A DNA stretch of 46,732 bases from Bacteroidales bacterium (GTDB lineage: Bacteria > Bacteroidota > Bacteroidia > Bacteroidales > VadinHA17): NCBI GenBank assembly GCA_025455395.1, contig JALOMO010000009.1, positions 1 through 46,732 on the forward strand, read 5' to 3'. How positions within the stretch are numbered: the first letter of the stretch is position 1; each line of letters starts with the position of its first letter. Under the pieces are notes generated by a model. The model was not told the DNA's origin, did not search any database, and was given only the letters and a program-made list of their open reading frames with translations. The position numbers and the translations under genes were made by a program. Positions 25,060 through 33,794 of the stretch are shown piece by piece.

Positions 25060-26976
25060 ATGATAACGCTCAATGCAAAGATCCCGGAAGGACCGCTTGA
25101 AGAAAAGTGGACCAGGTACAAGTCGACTACGAAGCTTGTAAACCCGGCTAACAAAAAGAAACTTGATATAATCATCATTGGTACCGGTCTTTCCGGAGCC
25201 GGCTCAGCGGCCGCGCTGGGAGAGCTGGGCTATAATGTAAAGGTATTCTGTTACCAGGATTCTCCTCGGCGCGCACACTCTGTTGCGGCTCAGGGAGGCA
25301 TAAATGCCGCCAAGAACTACAAACATGACGGTGACAGTGTTTTCCGTCTCTTTTATGACATGATCAAGGGCGGCGACTTCAGGGCACGTGAAGCCAATGT
25401 GTACCGTATTGCTGAGGTAAGCAACCAGGTGATAGACCACTATACTGCCCTGGGTGTCCCGTTTGCCCGCGAGTACGGAGGCACATTAGACACTCGTTCG
25501 TTTGGCGGCGTGCAGGTGTCGCGCACATTCTATGCAAAGGGGCAGACCGGTCAGCAGTGCCTGCTGGGTGCATATTCATCACTTAACAGGCAGATTAACG
25601 CCGGCACGGTTACCATGTTCCCGCGAAGAGATATGCTTGATATTGTCGTTATTGACGGCAGGGCACGGGGTATAATAGTCCGCAACCTCCTCACCGGGGA
25701 GATCGAGAGACATTCTGCCCATGCTGTTGTACTCGCCTCCGGGGGATATGGCACCATATATTACCTGTCAACGCTGGCAGTCAATTCAAACGCTTCAGCG
25801 GCATGGAAGGCTTACAAAAAAGGCGCTGCTTTTGCTAACCCGAGCTTTGTACAGATCCACCCGACAAGCATACCGCAGCTGAATGAATTCCAGAGCAAAC
25901 TCACACTAATGTCTGAATCACTCAGAAACGACGGTCGAATCTGGGTGCCGAAGAATAAGGGTGACAAGCGTCCGGCAAATGATATTCCCGAAGAGGAAAG
26001 AGACTACTATCTTGAACGTCGGTATCCCACTTTTGGCAACCTTGTCCCGCGCGATGTGGCCTCCAGGGCAGCAAAGGAACGGTGTGATGCCGGCTACGGA
26101 GTCGGAGACACAGGACTGGCTGTCAACCTTGACTTCCGTGATGCAATAAAAAAACAGGGAAAGAAAGTTATTGAAAACAAATATGGAAATCTCTTTGAGA
26201 TGTACCAGCATATAACAGGTCTCGACCCCTATGAGGAACCTATGCGTATCTATCCTGCAGGACACTATACAATGGGTGGTCTCTGGGTTGACTACGAACT
26301 GATGACAACACTGCCAGGGCTTTTTTCCATCGGTGAATCAAACTTCTCAGACCATGGAGCCAACAGACTGGGAGCCAGCTCACTGATGCAGGCTGCCGGT
26401 GACGGCTACTTCATCCTTCCCAATACCATTAGCAACTATCTTTCAGGTGAGATACGAACCCCAAGGGTCCCTACCACAGGAGCAGAGTTTGACGAGGCTG
26501 AGAAGAACGCAAAGGAGAGAATAGATAAGCTCCTCTCGATAAAGGGTAAAAATACGTCAACCACATTCCACAGACGTCTTGGCAAAATTATGTGGGACTA
26601 CTGCGGCATGACACGTAACGAGGAGGGACTGAAAAAGGCCTTGAAATTGGTTGATGAGTTGAGGAAAGATTTCTGGAGCGACCTTATGGTGCCCGGTGAA
26701 GGTGCTGACCTGAACCAGGAGCTTGAAAAGGCAGGCAGAGTGGCTGACTTTATGGAACTGGCAAAGCTGATGATAACAGATGCTCTCAACAGAAAAGAGT
26801 CATGCGGAGCACACTTCCGCGAGGAGTATCAGACACCCGACGGCGAGGCATTAAGAAATGACAATGAATACTCGTATGTGGCCGCATGGGAATACAACGG
26901 TGACAATGAACCGATACTCAACAAAGAGCCACTGAAGTTTGAGTTTGTTGAACTAAAGGAAAGAAGCTATAAATAA
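25060..26976 (+). CDS. sdhA: Succinate dehydrogenase/fumarate reductase flavoprotein subunit
   Basis: A 638-aa catalytic subunit with covalently bound FAD. The Rossmann motif [18 protein letters not shown] is near residue 30; [15 protein letters not shown] contains the His that is the likely FAD attachment site. Substrate-site motifs include [20 protein letters not shown], the [10 protein letters not shown] stretch near residue 400, and the Ser/Arg region [17 protein letters not shown]-terminal helical domain follows ([19 protein letters not shown]). The length suits the Bacteroidota/epsilon-proteobacteria type. Middle gene of the operon; sdhB follows after about 20 nt. Confidence 0.97.
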   Translation: MITLNAKIPEGPLEEKWTRYKSTTKLVNPANKKKLDIIIIGTGLSGAGSAAALGELGYNVKVFCYQDSPRRAHSVAAQGGINAAKNYKHDGDSVFRLFYDMIKGGDFRAREANVYRIAEVSNQVIDHYTALGVPFAREYGGTLDTRSFGGVQVSRTFYAKGQTGQQCLLGAYSSLNRQINAGTVTMFPRRDMLDIVVIDGRARGIIVRNLLTGEIERHSAHAVVLASGGYGTIYYLSTLAVNSNASAAWKAYKKGAAFANPSFVQIHPTSIPQLNEFQSKLTLMSESLRNDGRIWVPKNKGDKRPANDIPEEERDYYLERRYPTFGNLVPRDVASRAAKERCDAGYGVGDTGLAVNLDFRDAIKKQGKKVIENKYGNLFEMYQHITGLDPYEEPMRIYPAGHYTMGGLWVDYELMTTLPGLFSIGESNFSDHGANRLGASSLMQAAGDGYFILPNTISNYLSGEIRTPRVPTTGAEFDEAEKNAKERIDKLLSIKGKNTSTTFHRRLGKIMWDYCGMTRNEEGLKKALKLVDELRKDFWSDLMVPGEGADLNQELEKAGRVADFMELAKLMITDALNRKESCGAHFREEYQTPDGEALRNDNEYSYVAAWEYNGDNEPILNKEPLKFEFVELKERSYK

Positions 26977-26997
26977 CCTATTCTAATTGTGCCTGAT

Positions 26998-27732
26998 ATG
27001 AAGCTCAAGTTAAAGATATGGAGACAGAAAAATGCAAAGACAAAAGGGTCATTTGTATCCTATGATCTTGACAACGTCTCCCCCGACATGTCGTTTCTCG
27101 AGATGCTTGACGCCCTCAACAAAAGACTCGTTGAGGCCGGAAAAGAGCCTGTTGCTTTTGATCACGACTGCCGTGAGGGCATCTGTGGCAGCTGCGGGAT
27201 GTATATAAACGGCTATCCCCACGGCCCTGTCCCGGGACTCACAACCTGCCATCTTGCAATGAGATATTTTAATGATGGTGACAGCATCACCATCGAACCC
27301 TGGAGGGCTAAAGCTTTCCCGGTGATAAAAGACCTAATTGTAGACCGGAGTGCCTTTGACAGGATACAGGTTGCAGGCGGGTTTATTTCGGTTACTGCCG
27401 GCGCCGCTGCAGAAGCTAACGCCATCCTTGTCAGCAAGGTCAAAAGTGATGAGGCTTTTGATTCAGCTATCTGCATCGGTTGCGGAGCATGCGTGGCATC
27501 ATGCAAGAACGCATCTGCAATGCTATTCGTGTCAGCCAAGATATCACAGTTCGCACTGTTGCCCCAGGGAAAGGTTGAAGCTAAAGCAAGAGTGCGAGCC
27601 ATGATACGTGAGATGGACAAGCAGGGATTTGGTAACTGTTCTAACACGGGAGCCTGTGAGGCCCAGTGCCCTAAACAGATAAAACTGACCAATATTGCCA
27701 GGCTAAACAGGGAATACTATAAAGCATATTAA
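26998..27732 (+). CDS. sdhB: Succinate dehydrogenase/fumarate reductase iron-sulfur subunit
   Basis: A 244-aa electron-transfer subunit linking the flavin to the membrane hemes. The [2Fe-2S] ligands are in [15 protein letters not shown] with a later Cys in PGLTTC; the [4Fe-4S] set is [11 protein letters not shown]; the third cluster ligands are in [16 protein letters not shown] at 26998 is chosen; a GTG three codons upstream (26989) is the alternative and would add MPD. A REP-like palindrome lies directly after the stop; no clear intrinsic terminator is seen. Confidence 0.96.
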   Translation: MKLKLKIWRQKNAKTKGSFVSYDLDNVSPDMSFLEMLDALNKRLVEAGKEPVAFDHDCREGICGSCGMYINGYPHGPVPGLTTCHLAMRYFNDGDSITIEPWRAKAFPVIKDLIVDRSAFDRIQVAGGFISVTAGAAAEANAILVSKVKSDEAFDSAICIGCGACVASCKNASAMLFVSAKISQFALLPQGKVEAKARVRAMIREMDKQGFGNCSNTGACEAQCPKQIKLTNIARLNREYYKAY

Positions 27733-27737
27733 ACCGT

Positions 27738-27766
27738 GTAGCGACGCGCAAGTTGCGCGTCGCTAC
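27738..27766. repeat. REP-like palindrome after sdhB
   Basis: GTAGCGACGCGCAA, one central G, then its exact reverse complement TTGCGCGTCGCTAC: a 14-bp stem with essentially no loop. It lies in the 63-nt convergent gap between sdhB and pepP, without a T run on either strand. Short GC-rich palindromes beginning GTAG and ending CTAC are found in many copies in some bacterial genomes (for example GTAGAGACG families). Confidence 0.7.
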
Positions 27767-27795
27767 TATTGTGTTCGAAAATACTGGTTGCGTGA

Positions 27796-29184
27796 TTATT
27801 TCATGCAAACCTGCTCGATCTCTTCCACGGTCTTCGGGGCTATCTTACCCAGCGGCCTGCTGCCGGTTGGCATAATGAGCATATCGTCTTCAATACGGCA
27901 ACCTCCAAAGTCAAGGTAAGCCTCAGCCTTGGTGTAGTCAATAAAACGGCTGTGCTTCCCCTCCGCCTTCCACAGTGATATTAACTCAGGTATGAAGTAT
28001 ATCCCCGGTTCAACAGTGAAGACATGTCCGGGTTTATAGGGAAGTGCAAATCGCAGAAATGCCAGGCCGAATTGTGTGCTTCGTTTTACTTCGTCATTAT
28101 ATCCGACGAAGTTTTCTCCGAGGCTCTCCATATCGTGAACATCAAGACCTATCATATGGCCTAACCCGTGAGGCATGAAGAGAGCATGAGCCCCTTCGGT
28201 CACCGCTTCCGCCGGGTCGCCTTTCATGATCCCCAGCTCCTTAAGGCCTGATGCGATTATACGGCATGCGTTAAGATGAAGATCACGATTGGAGATACCA
28301 GGTCCGGCTTTCCTGATTGACTCGGTGTTGGCTTTAAGAACAATCTCATATATCTCTTTCTGCTTCTGGCTGAACCGGCCCCCAACAGGTGTGGTCCGGG
28401 TAAGGTCAGAGGCATAGTGTAAAGCTGACTCGGCACCGCAATCAGTTACCATCATTTTTCCCTCCCTGAGCACATTGGTATGGATATGGTTATGCAGTGT
28501 CTGACCGTTGATGCTGAGGATGACAGGGAAAGAGGGACCGTTGGCTTTCGCCCAGGCAATCCCCTCGATGGCACCGAAGATCTCCTGCTCTCTGACACCG
28601 GGCTTGCACATGCGCATGGCTGTGGTCTGCATCTCACATGCTACATCAGCTGCCTTTTCTATCTCTGCAATCTCTACATCTTCCTTGATCGATCTAAGTG
28701 AGACCACTCCCCTTATAAGCTTCTCGGAGGCTTTGGTGCGCATCTGACAAGGATTTTCATGGAGGAGAGCCCCAAGAGTCATTTTGGTCTCTGCCCTGTA
28801 GGGAGGGAGAAAATGAATGGTCCTCCCGCTTTCAACAGCCTTTCTAATATAATCACTCAACCCGGAATAGGGTAAAGACTTATGAACGCCGACGCGGGAA
28901 GAGAGGTCAGCTACCGCTGGCTGAGGCCCCATCCATATGATGTCATCCATGTCAACATCATCGCCAAAGATTATTTCATCACCGGAGTTGAAGTCAATAA
29001 CACCAGCCAATCCCGGTATATCAAGGCCGAAAAAATATAGAAAATCACTGTCCTGCCTCCAATGGTAGGTGTTTCCGGGATAATTCATTGGTGCCTCAAC
29101 GTTGCCTGTGAAGAGAGCTATGCCGTCATTAAGTAGTGACTTAAGACTGTTTCTGCGGTTGATGTAGATTTGTCGGTCAAACAT
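27796..29184 (-). CDS. pepP: Xaa-Pro aminopeptidase (aminopeptidase P)
   Basis: A 462-aa M24B metallopeptidase removing N-terminal residues before proline. The N-terminal creatinase-like domain covers about residues 1-165. The C-terminal pita-bread domain has the dimetal ligands: Asp in TDCGAES and in YASDLTRTTPVGG, His in HGLGHMIGLDVHD, Glu in VEPGIYF, and Glu in CRIEDDMLI near the C-terminus. No signal peptide. It stands alone, divergent from the unknown gene at 29340 and convergent with sdhB. Confidence 0.95.
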   Translation of the reverse strand: MFDRQIYINRRNSLKSLLNDGIALFTGNVEAPMNYPGNTYHWRQDSDFLYFFGLDIPGLAGVIDFNSGDEIIFGDDVDMDDIIWMGPQPAVADLSSRVGVHKSLPYSGLSDYIRKAVESGRTIHFLPPYRAETKMTLGALLHENPCQMRTKASEKLIRGVVSLRSIKEDVEIAEIEKAADVACEMQTTAMRMCKPGVREQEIFGAIEGIAWAKANGPSFPVILSINGQTLHNHIHTNVLREGKMMVTDCGAESALHYASDLTRTTPVGGRFSQKQKEIYEIVLKANTESIRKAGPGISNRDLHLNACRIIASGLKELGIMKGDPAEAVTEGAHALFMPHGLGHMIGLDVHDMESLGENFVGYNDEVKRSTQFGLAFLRFALPYKPGHVFTVEPGIYFIPELISLWKAEGKHSRFIDYTKAEAYLDFGGCRIEDDMLIMPTGSRPLGKIAPKTVEEIEQVCMK

Positions 29185-29231
29185 GGAATTCCTTTTTTTT
29201 TATTATTACAAAATGCTAATGTAGGAAGTGC

Positions 29232-29257
29232 TGTTGATATTTTTAAGGTTATCAACA
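29232..29257. promoter_or_regulatory. Inverted repeat between pepP and the unknown gene
   Basis: TGTTGATA (29232-29239) and TATCAACA (29250-29257) form a perfect 8-bp inverted repeat with a 10-nt AT-rich spacer in the 155-nt divergent gap. It could be an operator for a dimeric regulator or a hairpin in a transcript leader. No -7 element is clear on either side. Confidence 0.4.
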
Positions 29258-29339
29258 ATTTTTAATTGCGAAGGGTATTGATAGAAATCTGCAAGAGTGT
29301 ACATTCGCATATAATTAACAGGGGGAAAATTTCAAGCTG

Positions 29340-30071
29340 ATGCCATACCGCAGATTACCAAACACAGATTCCGCCAGGCTGAGGGCAATCAAAAAGGCCC
29401 TGGAGATGGGGAAAGACACGCCGCCCTTCAGACTGGCTTATTCAATGAAGACCCTGGTAAAACTGCAGAGTTTTCTTCCCGATTTTGAAAATGCTATCAG
29501 CCATCAGCGACAGACGCTTATTAATCAGGCTGATAAGAGCAGAGTCAATCAGGAGGCTGCTCGGAAAGCCAGAATGTATATTACTCATTTCCTCAGGGTT
29601 GTACATATGGCAATCATGAGAGGTGAACTGCCTGCCGAGACCATGTCATTTTATGGTATTGCCCCCGAGGATGCTTCCCTACCCTCTCTGGCTACAGATA
29701 ATGAGCTGATTGCCTGGGGTAAGAGGATAATTGACGGTGAAGAGTACCGCATCAGAAAGGGTCATGCACCCATAACCAATCCATCATGTGCTGTGGTCAA
29801 AGTACGCTATGAAAAATTTCTTGAAGCACGAAACCATTATAAGACAATAAGCAGACGTGCTGCTGATTGTGTCACCAAAACGACCGAACTGCGACGGGAG
29901 GCTGATGCAAATATTACAAACCTCTGGAACGAGATAGAAGCACGCTTTGCAACTATGACGGAAGAAGAAAAAAGGACGCAGGCTGAGCGATACGGCCTTG
30001 TATATGTTTTCCGTAAGAGTGAATTAACACAACAGGACCTTTCACCTACACTGTTCGGGACTGAACAGTGA
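29340..30071 (+). CDS. Unknown protein, helical, conserved-looking
   Basis: A 243-aa soluble protein I cannot assign to a family. It begins MPYRRLPNTDSARLRAIKKA, is rich in Lys, Arg and Ala, and looks almost wholly alpha-helical: about residues 10-115 (with FLPDFENAISHQRQTLINQA) and about 165-225 (FLEARNHYKTISRRAADCV onward). A proline-rich link with PEDASLPSL lies between. No signal peptide, membrane helix or metal motif is visible. Codon use and base composition look like the neighbours, so it does not look recently acquired. It starts at an ATG 155 nt from divergent pepP and ends 18 nt before dusB, so the two may be cotranscribed. Confidence 0.75.
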   Translation: MPYRRLPNTDSARLRAIKKALEMGKDTPPFRLAYSMKTLVKLQSFLPDFENAISHQRQTLINQADKSRVNQEAARKARMYITHFLRVVHMAIMRGELPAETMSFYGIAPEDASLPSLATDNELIAWGKRIIDGEEYRIRKGHAPITNPSCAVVKVRYEKFLEARNHYKTISRRAADCVTKTTELRREADANITNLWNEIEARFATMTEEEKRTQAERYGLVYVFRKSELTQQDLSPTLFGTEQ

Positions 30072-30089
30072 TTATCCCTGATCCTGACA

Positions 30090-31103
30090 TTGAAATTCGG
30101 TAACAACATATTAAGGGAGCAGCCTCTCTTTCTTGCTCCAATGGAGGATATAACTGATCCGTCATTCAGATATGTCTGTAAAATGTTCGGCGCCGATTTC
30201 ATGTATACCGAGTTTATCTCATCTGACGGCCTTATCAGAGAAGGGAAAAGCAGCATTAAGAAACTCGATCTGTTTGATTATGAGCGGCCTATTGGGATTC
30301 AGCTCTACGGTCATATCATTGAGTCAATGGTTGACGCAGCTCAAAGGGCCAGTGAGGCCAACCCGGACCTGATTGATATTAACTTCGGTTGTCCTGTAAG
30401 GAAGATAGCTGCCCGTGGTGCCGGCGCCGGAATGCTGCAGAATATCCCGCTGATGATTGAAATGACCTCAGCCATTGTCAGGGCTGTTGATTTGCCGGTT
30501 ACCGTTAAGACACGGCTTGGATGGGATGACAACAGTAAAATAATTGTTGACCTGGCAGAACGTCTTCAGGACACAGGCATATCCGCTCTGACAATACATG
30601 GGCGAACAAGGGCGCAGCTTTACCGTGGTGAGGCTGACTGGACTCTCATTGGCGAGGTTAAGAATAACCCAAGAATTAAAATACCGGTGATAGGCAATGG
30701 TGATGTAAACGGCCCTGAGAAGGCGAAGCTTATGTTTGACAGGTATGGCGTAGACGGAATAATGATCGGAAGAGCTACTTTCGGCAGACCATGGATATTC
30801 AGGGATATAAGGCATTATCTTGACACAGGTGAGATGCTGCCGGAGCCGACCATAGACGAAAAGGCCGACCTTGCACTATTGCATCTTGACAAATCTCTCG
30901 AACATAAAGAGGGTAAACCAGCCATACTTGAGATACGACGACATTTCTCAAGCTATTTCAAGGGGCTTCCCAATTTCAGGGAGACAAGACTCAGGCTACT
31001 TACCTCACTTGATGTGAACGAAATACGGGAGATAATCGAAGAGATAAGAAATAATTGGGGAAGCTGCCGGAGTGATGATCTAACCGGCATCTATGGTATC
31101 TGA
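30090..31103 (+). CDS. dusB: tRNA-dihydrouridine synthase
   Basis: A 337-aa flavoenzyme that reduces specific uridines in tRNA D-loops to dihydrouridine with NADPH and FMN. Family signatures: LFLAPMEDITDPSFR at about residue 13, FMYTEFISSDGL, IQLYGH, DINFGCPVRKIAARGAGAGM with the catalytic Cys, TVKTRLGW, LTIHGRTRAQLYRGEADW and IPVIGNGDVN. The start must be the TTG at 30090, because no ATG precedes the conserved MED motif in this frame. The 3' end overlaps the convergent CPBP gene by 24 nt. Assignment to the DusB subgroup rather than another Dus is less certain. Confidence 0.93.
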   Translation: MKFGNNILREQPLFLAPMEDITDPSFRYVCKMFGADFMYTEFISSDGLIREGKSSIKKLDLFDYERPIGIQLYGHIIESMVDAAQRASEANPDLIDINFGCPVRKIAARGAGAGMLQNIPLMIEMTSAIVRAVDLPVTVKTRLGWDDNSKIIVDLAERLQDTGISALTIHGRTRAQLYRGEADWTLIGEVKNNPRIKIPVIGNGDVNGPEKAKLMFDRYGVDGIMIGRATFGRPWIFRDIRHYLDTGEMLPEPTIDEKADLALLHLDKSLEHKEGKPAILEIRRHFSSYFKGLPNFRETRLRLLTSLDVNEIREIIEEIRNNWGSCRSDDLTGIYGI

Positions 31104-32090
31104 CCCTGTTTCAGTGTCAGGTTTTTGAGGCACTTCAATCCTGTTATAAAGCTTTCTGATATCCTTCCATCTGTAAACTATGGCCATCAATGCAATAAAC
31201 AGCAGTGACATCAAAACCAGACCGGCAAAATCCTGCCACGGGTAGATGTCAATCTGTTCGTACATGGCTGGTGTCTGAAGCGCCGAGTCCTTGTGCGTAA
31301 CAAATACCGAGAGGAACATGTTGTTTGCTGTATGTGCTCCAATGGCCAGCTCTGTTCCGTCATCCATCATTGTAAGAACTGCAAATACCAGCCCGAAAAA
31401 GATATATTGTGGTATCATGGTCAGAAAACCATATTCCTTTACTTCCGGATTAAGAGCATGCATGAGACCAAAGAGAATCGATGTACTGATAACAGGAATC
31501 CAGCGGTTTCGTGACAATACTGCAAAGCCCTGGATAAGATATCCTCTGAAAAGCAGCTCTTCAAACCCCGCCTGAAAAGGTATCATGACCATGGCAAGAA
31601 GTGCAAGAATTATAAGTGATTCTGATGTGTTGTTGAGTATGAAATTCCCGGGATCACTCCTTAATGACCACACAAGCCACATAGCTGATATTGCCATCCA
31701 TACCAGAGCTGATATGAATATTCTTCCCCACCTTATGCTCCTCCCTCCGTTAATAACAGTACCGAAGCTTCTCTGGTTCAGTGGCCTTATTATCATAATA
31801 AATGAAAAGAATGCCAGGACAAATGGAAATACTGTCAGAACGAAGCCCAGATTCAGATCTATTCCCATGGCGGCAAAATCAGGCATGCCTCCCTTTGTGG
31901 GAAGATCTCCTGCCCCGGAGTATGCAATCATAACTACTATCAGGGGTATTGCGCCGATGATATTTGAAACCAGGAATGGGGTGACGGTGCCCATGAAATA
32001 CCGCCAGAAAGCATTCTTCCCCAAGAAGGGGGCTGCCAGGAAAGCACTGTCTACCTGACCATTGTTAAATTTAATTGTGTCTGTTTGCAT
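31080..32090 (-). CDS. CPBP family intramembrane metalloprotease
   Basis: A 336-aa polytopic membrane protein with about eight hydrophobic helices. The CPBP (Abi/CAAX protease and bacteriocin-processing) motifs are present in order: FEELLFRGYLIQ (EExxxR) near residue 178, LFGLMHA (FxxxH) and IGAHTANNMF (HxxxN). In eukaryotes relatives cut prenylated proteins; bacterial members are linked to bacteriocin self-immunity or membrane-protein processing, but nothing here points to a specific role. It starts 5 nt after the nadB stop, so the two are probably cotranscribed, and overlaps the 3' end of dusB by 24 nt on the opposite strand. Confidence 0.9.
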   Translation of the reverse strand: MQTDTIKFNNGQVDSAFLAAPFLGKNAFWRYFMGTVTPFLVSNIIGAIPLIVVMIAYSGAGDLPTKGGMPDFAAMGIDLNLGFVLTVFPFVLAFFSFIMIIRPLNQRSFGTVINGGRSIRWGRIFISALVWMAISAMWLVWSLRSDPGNFILNNTSESLIILALLAMVMIPFQAGFEELLFRGYLIQGFAVLSRNRWIPVISTSILFGLMHALNPEVKEYGFLTMIPQYIFFGLVFAVLTMMDDGTELAIGAHTANNMFLSVFVTHKDSALQTPAMYEQIDIYPWQDFAGLVLMSLLFIALMAIVYRWKDIRKLYNRIEVPQKPDTETGSDTIDAG

Positions 32091-32095
32091 ATTTT

Positions 32096-33673
32096 CTAAA
32101 ACTCTGAGCCTGGTCTGGCAGGATAATCAAGCGAGTAATGAAGTCCCAGACTCTCCTGGCGGTTCTGTGCCATTTTTATCACAAGGTAACCGGCTGCTAT
32201 AAGATTTCGTAATTCGATAAGCTTTCTTGAGAGAGTTGACCTGCGGTAGAGATCCTCTGTCTCCTGGTAAATGATCTCAAGCCGTGTCTTTGCCCTCGCC
32301 AGTCTCAGGTCAGATCTTACTATACCTACATAGTTGCTCATTATCATCTGCATCTCCCTGTAATTCTGTGTAACCAGCACCATCTCCTCAAGATGAGTGG
32401 TACCATGATAGTTCCATTCGGGTATCTTCTCCTCATAATTGAGGTCATCAATTCGGCTTGCCGCATCCTCAGAAGCCCGGTGAGCGTATACTGCTGCCTC
32501 GATAAGAGAGTTGGATGCCAGTCTGTTTGCTCCGTGAAGTCCTGTTGAGGAAACCTCGCCAATAGCATAGAGACAATCAATTGAGCTTCTACCGTTCATA
32601 TCCACCTTTACTCCACCGCATGAGTAATGAGCAGCAGGCACAACAGGTATCATCTGCTTCGTCAGGTCAATGTCGATGGAAAGACATTTTTCATGAATGT
32701 GAGGAAAATGTGACCTGAGCTCTTCAGCATTGAGGTGGGTGCAGTCAAGATAAACAAAATCATCACCTCTGAGCTTCATTTCATGGTCTATGGCCCTGGC
32801 TACCACATCACGCGGAGCAAGCGATCCTCTTACATGATATCTGTGCATGAACTTCTGCCCAGCACTGTTGCGAAGTTCTCCCCCGAAGCCTCTCATTGCC
32901 TCTGTGATCAGGAAAGAAGGTCTTTCGTTCGGATTGTACAGGGAAGTAGGATGAAACTGGATGAACTCCATGTTTTCAATAACCCCGTTGGCACGATGTA
33001 CCATTGCAACACCGTCGCCTGTAGCAACCTCAGGATTTGTTGTTGTCAGGTAGATATTACCGAGGCCTCCTGTAGCCAGAATTGTTGTTTTTGCAAGGAA
33101 TGTTTTTACCTTATTATCATTTAAATCAGCTACATACGCACCGAAACATTTAATATCCTTCCATTCCCTGGTAACATATTCACCCAGGTTGTGCTGTGTA
33201 AGAAGGTCAATGGCAAAGTGATTCTCGAAAATCTCAATATTTTTGTGCTCCTTGACCTTACTGATAAGCACCCTCTGCACCTCAGCCCCTGTTGAGTCTT
33301 TATGATGTAGTATCCGGCGCTCGGTATGCCCTCCTTCCATCGCCATTTCAAGACTGCCGTCAGCCTTCCTGTCAAACTCAACTCCCATTTCAATGAGCTC
33401 CCTGATCCTCTCAGGGGCTTCGGTAACGACCATCTTTACCACCTCCTCCTTGCAGTACCCAGCACCCGCAACCATGGTATCCCTTACATGCTTATCAAAG
33501 CTGTCAGGCGGATACATTACTGAAGCAATACCACCCTGAGCATAGTTGGTATTGGTGTCAGCCAGGCGCGCTTTTGTCACAATACATACCTTGCCGTGTG
33601 ATGCTGCCTTGAGTGCAAAAGAGAGTCCGGCCATACCGGAACCAATTACAAGAAAATCACATCTAATCTTCAT
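32096..33673 (-). CDS. nadB: L-aspartate oxidase
   Basis: A 525-aa FAD enzyme oxidising aspartate to iminoaspartate, the first step of de novo NAD synthesis. Motifs: FLVIGSGMAGLSFALKAA at the N-terminus, TNTNYAQGGIASV, the HxxR region EGGHTERRILHHKDSTG near residue 133, IQFHPTSLYNP, AAHYSCGGVKVD near 350 and STGLHGANRLASNSLIEA near 375. It belongs to the same superfamily as SdhA, but size and motifs favour NadB. nadA and nadC are not in the window. A -7 element lies 26 nt upstream. The CPBP gene follows after 5 nt. Confidence 0.95.
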   Translation of the reverse strand: MKIRCDFLVIGSGMAGLSFALKAASHGKVCIVTKARLADTNTNYAQGGIASVMYPPDSFDKHVRDTMVAGAGYCKEEVVKMVVTEAPERIRELIEMGVEFDRKADGSLEMAMEGGHTERRILHHKDSTGAEVQRVLISKVKEHKNIEIFENHFAIDLLTQHNLGEYVTREWKDIKCFGAYVADLNDNKVKTFLAKTTILATGGLGNIYLTTTNPEVATGDGVAMVHRANGVIENMEFIQFHPTSLYNPNERPSFLITEAMRGFGGELRNSAGQKFMHRYHVRGSLAPRDVVARAIDHEMKLRGDDFVYLDCTHLNAEELRSHFPHIHEKCLSIDIDLTKQMIPVVPAAHYSCGGVKVDMNGRSSIDCLYAIGEVSSTGLHGANRLASNSLIEAAVYAHRASEDAASRIDDLNYEEKIPEWNYHGTTHLEEMVLVTQNYREMQMIMSNYVGIVRSDLRLARAKTRLEIIYQETEDLYRRSTLSRKLIELRNLIAAGYLVIKMAQNRQESLGLHYSLDYPARPGSEF

Positions 33674-33698
33674 CCGAAGTCATTTCAGCGGTGGAAAA

Positions 33699-33706
33699 CA
33701 AAGATA
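33699..33706 (-). promoter_or_regulatory. -7 element of the nadB promoter
   Basis: On the minus strand this reads TATCTTTG, matching TAnnTTTG, 25 nt before the nadB ATG. It is back to back with the glycyl-tRNA synthetase promoter about 30 nt away. No strong -33 partner. Confidence 0.5.
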
Positions 33707-33733
33707 CAAATTGATTTCAGACATCTATGCGGA

Positions 33734-33764
33734 TTGTAAAACAGCGGATTTTGATATACTTTTG
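33734..33764 (+). promoter_or_regulatory. Promoter of the glycyl-tRNA synthetase gene
   Basis: TTG (33734-33736), 20-nt spacer, TACTTTTG (33757-33764), a full match to TAnnTTTG. Predicted start about 33771, giving a 24-nt leader to the ATG at 33795. This supports that ATG over an open frame that extends back into nadB. Confidence 0.62.
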
Positions 33765-33794
33765 CCCGGTCATTACGCAGAACCAAAAATCAGC

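Noticed and set aside
33546..33794. 83-residue N-terminal extension of glycyl-tRNA synthetase.
   Set aside because: It overlaps nadB on the other strand and the promoter at 33734-33764; the family N-terminus begins at 33795.
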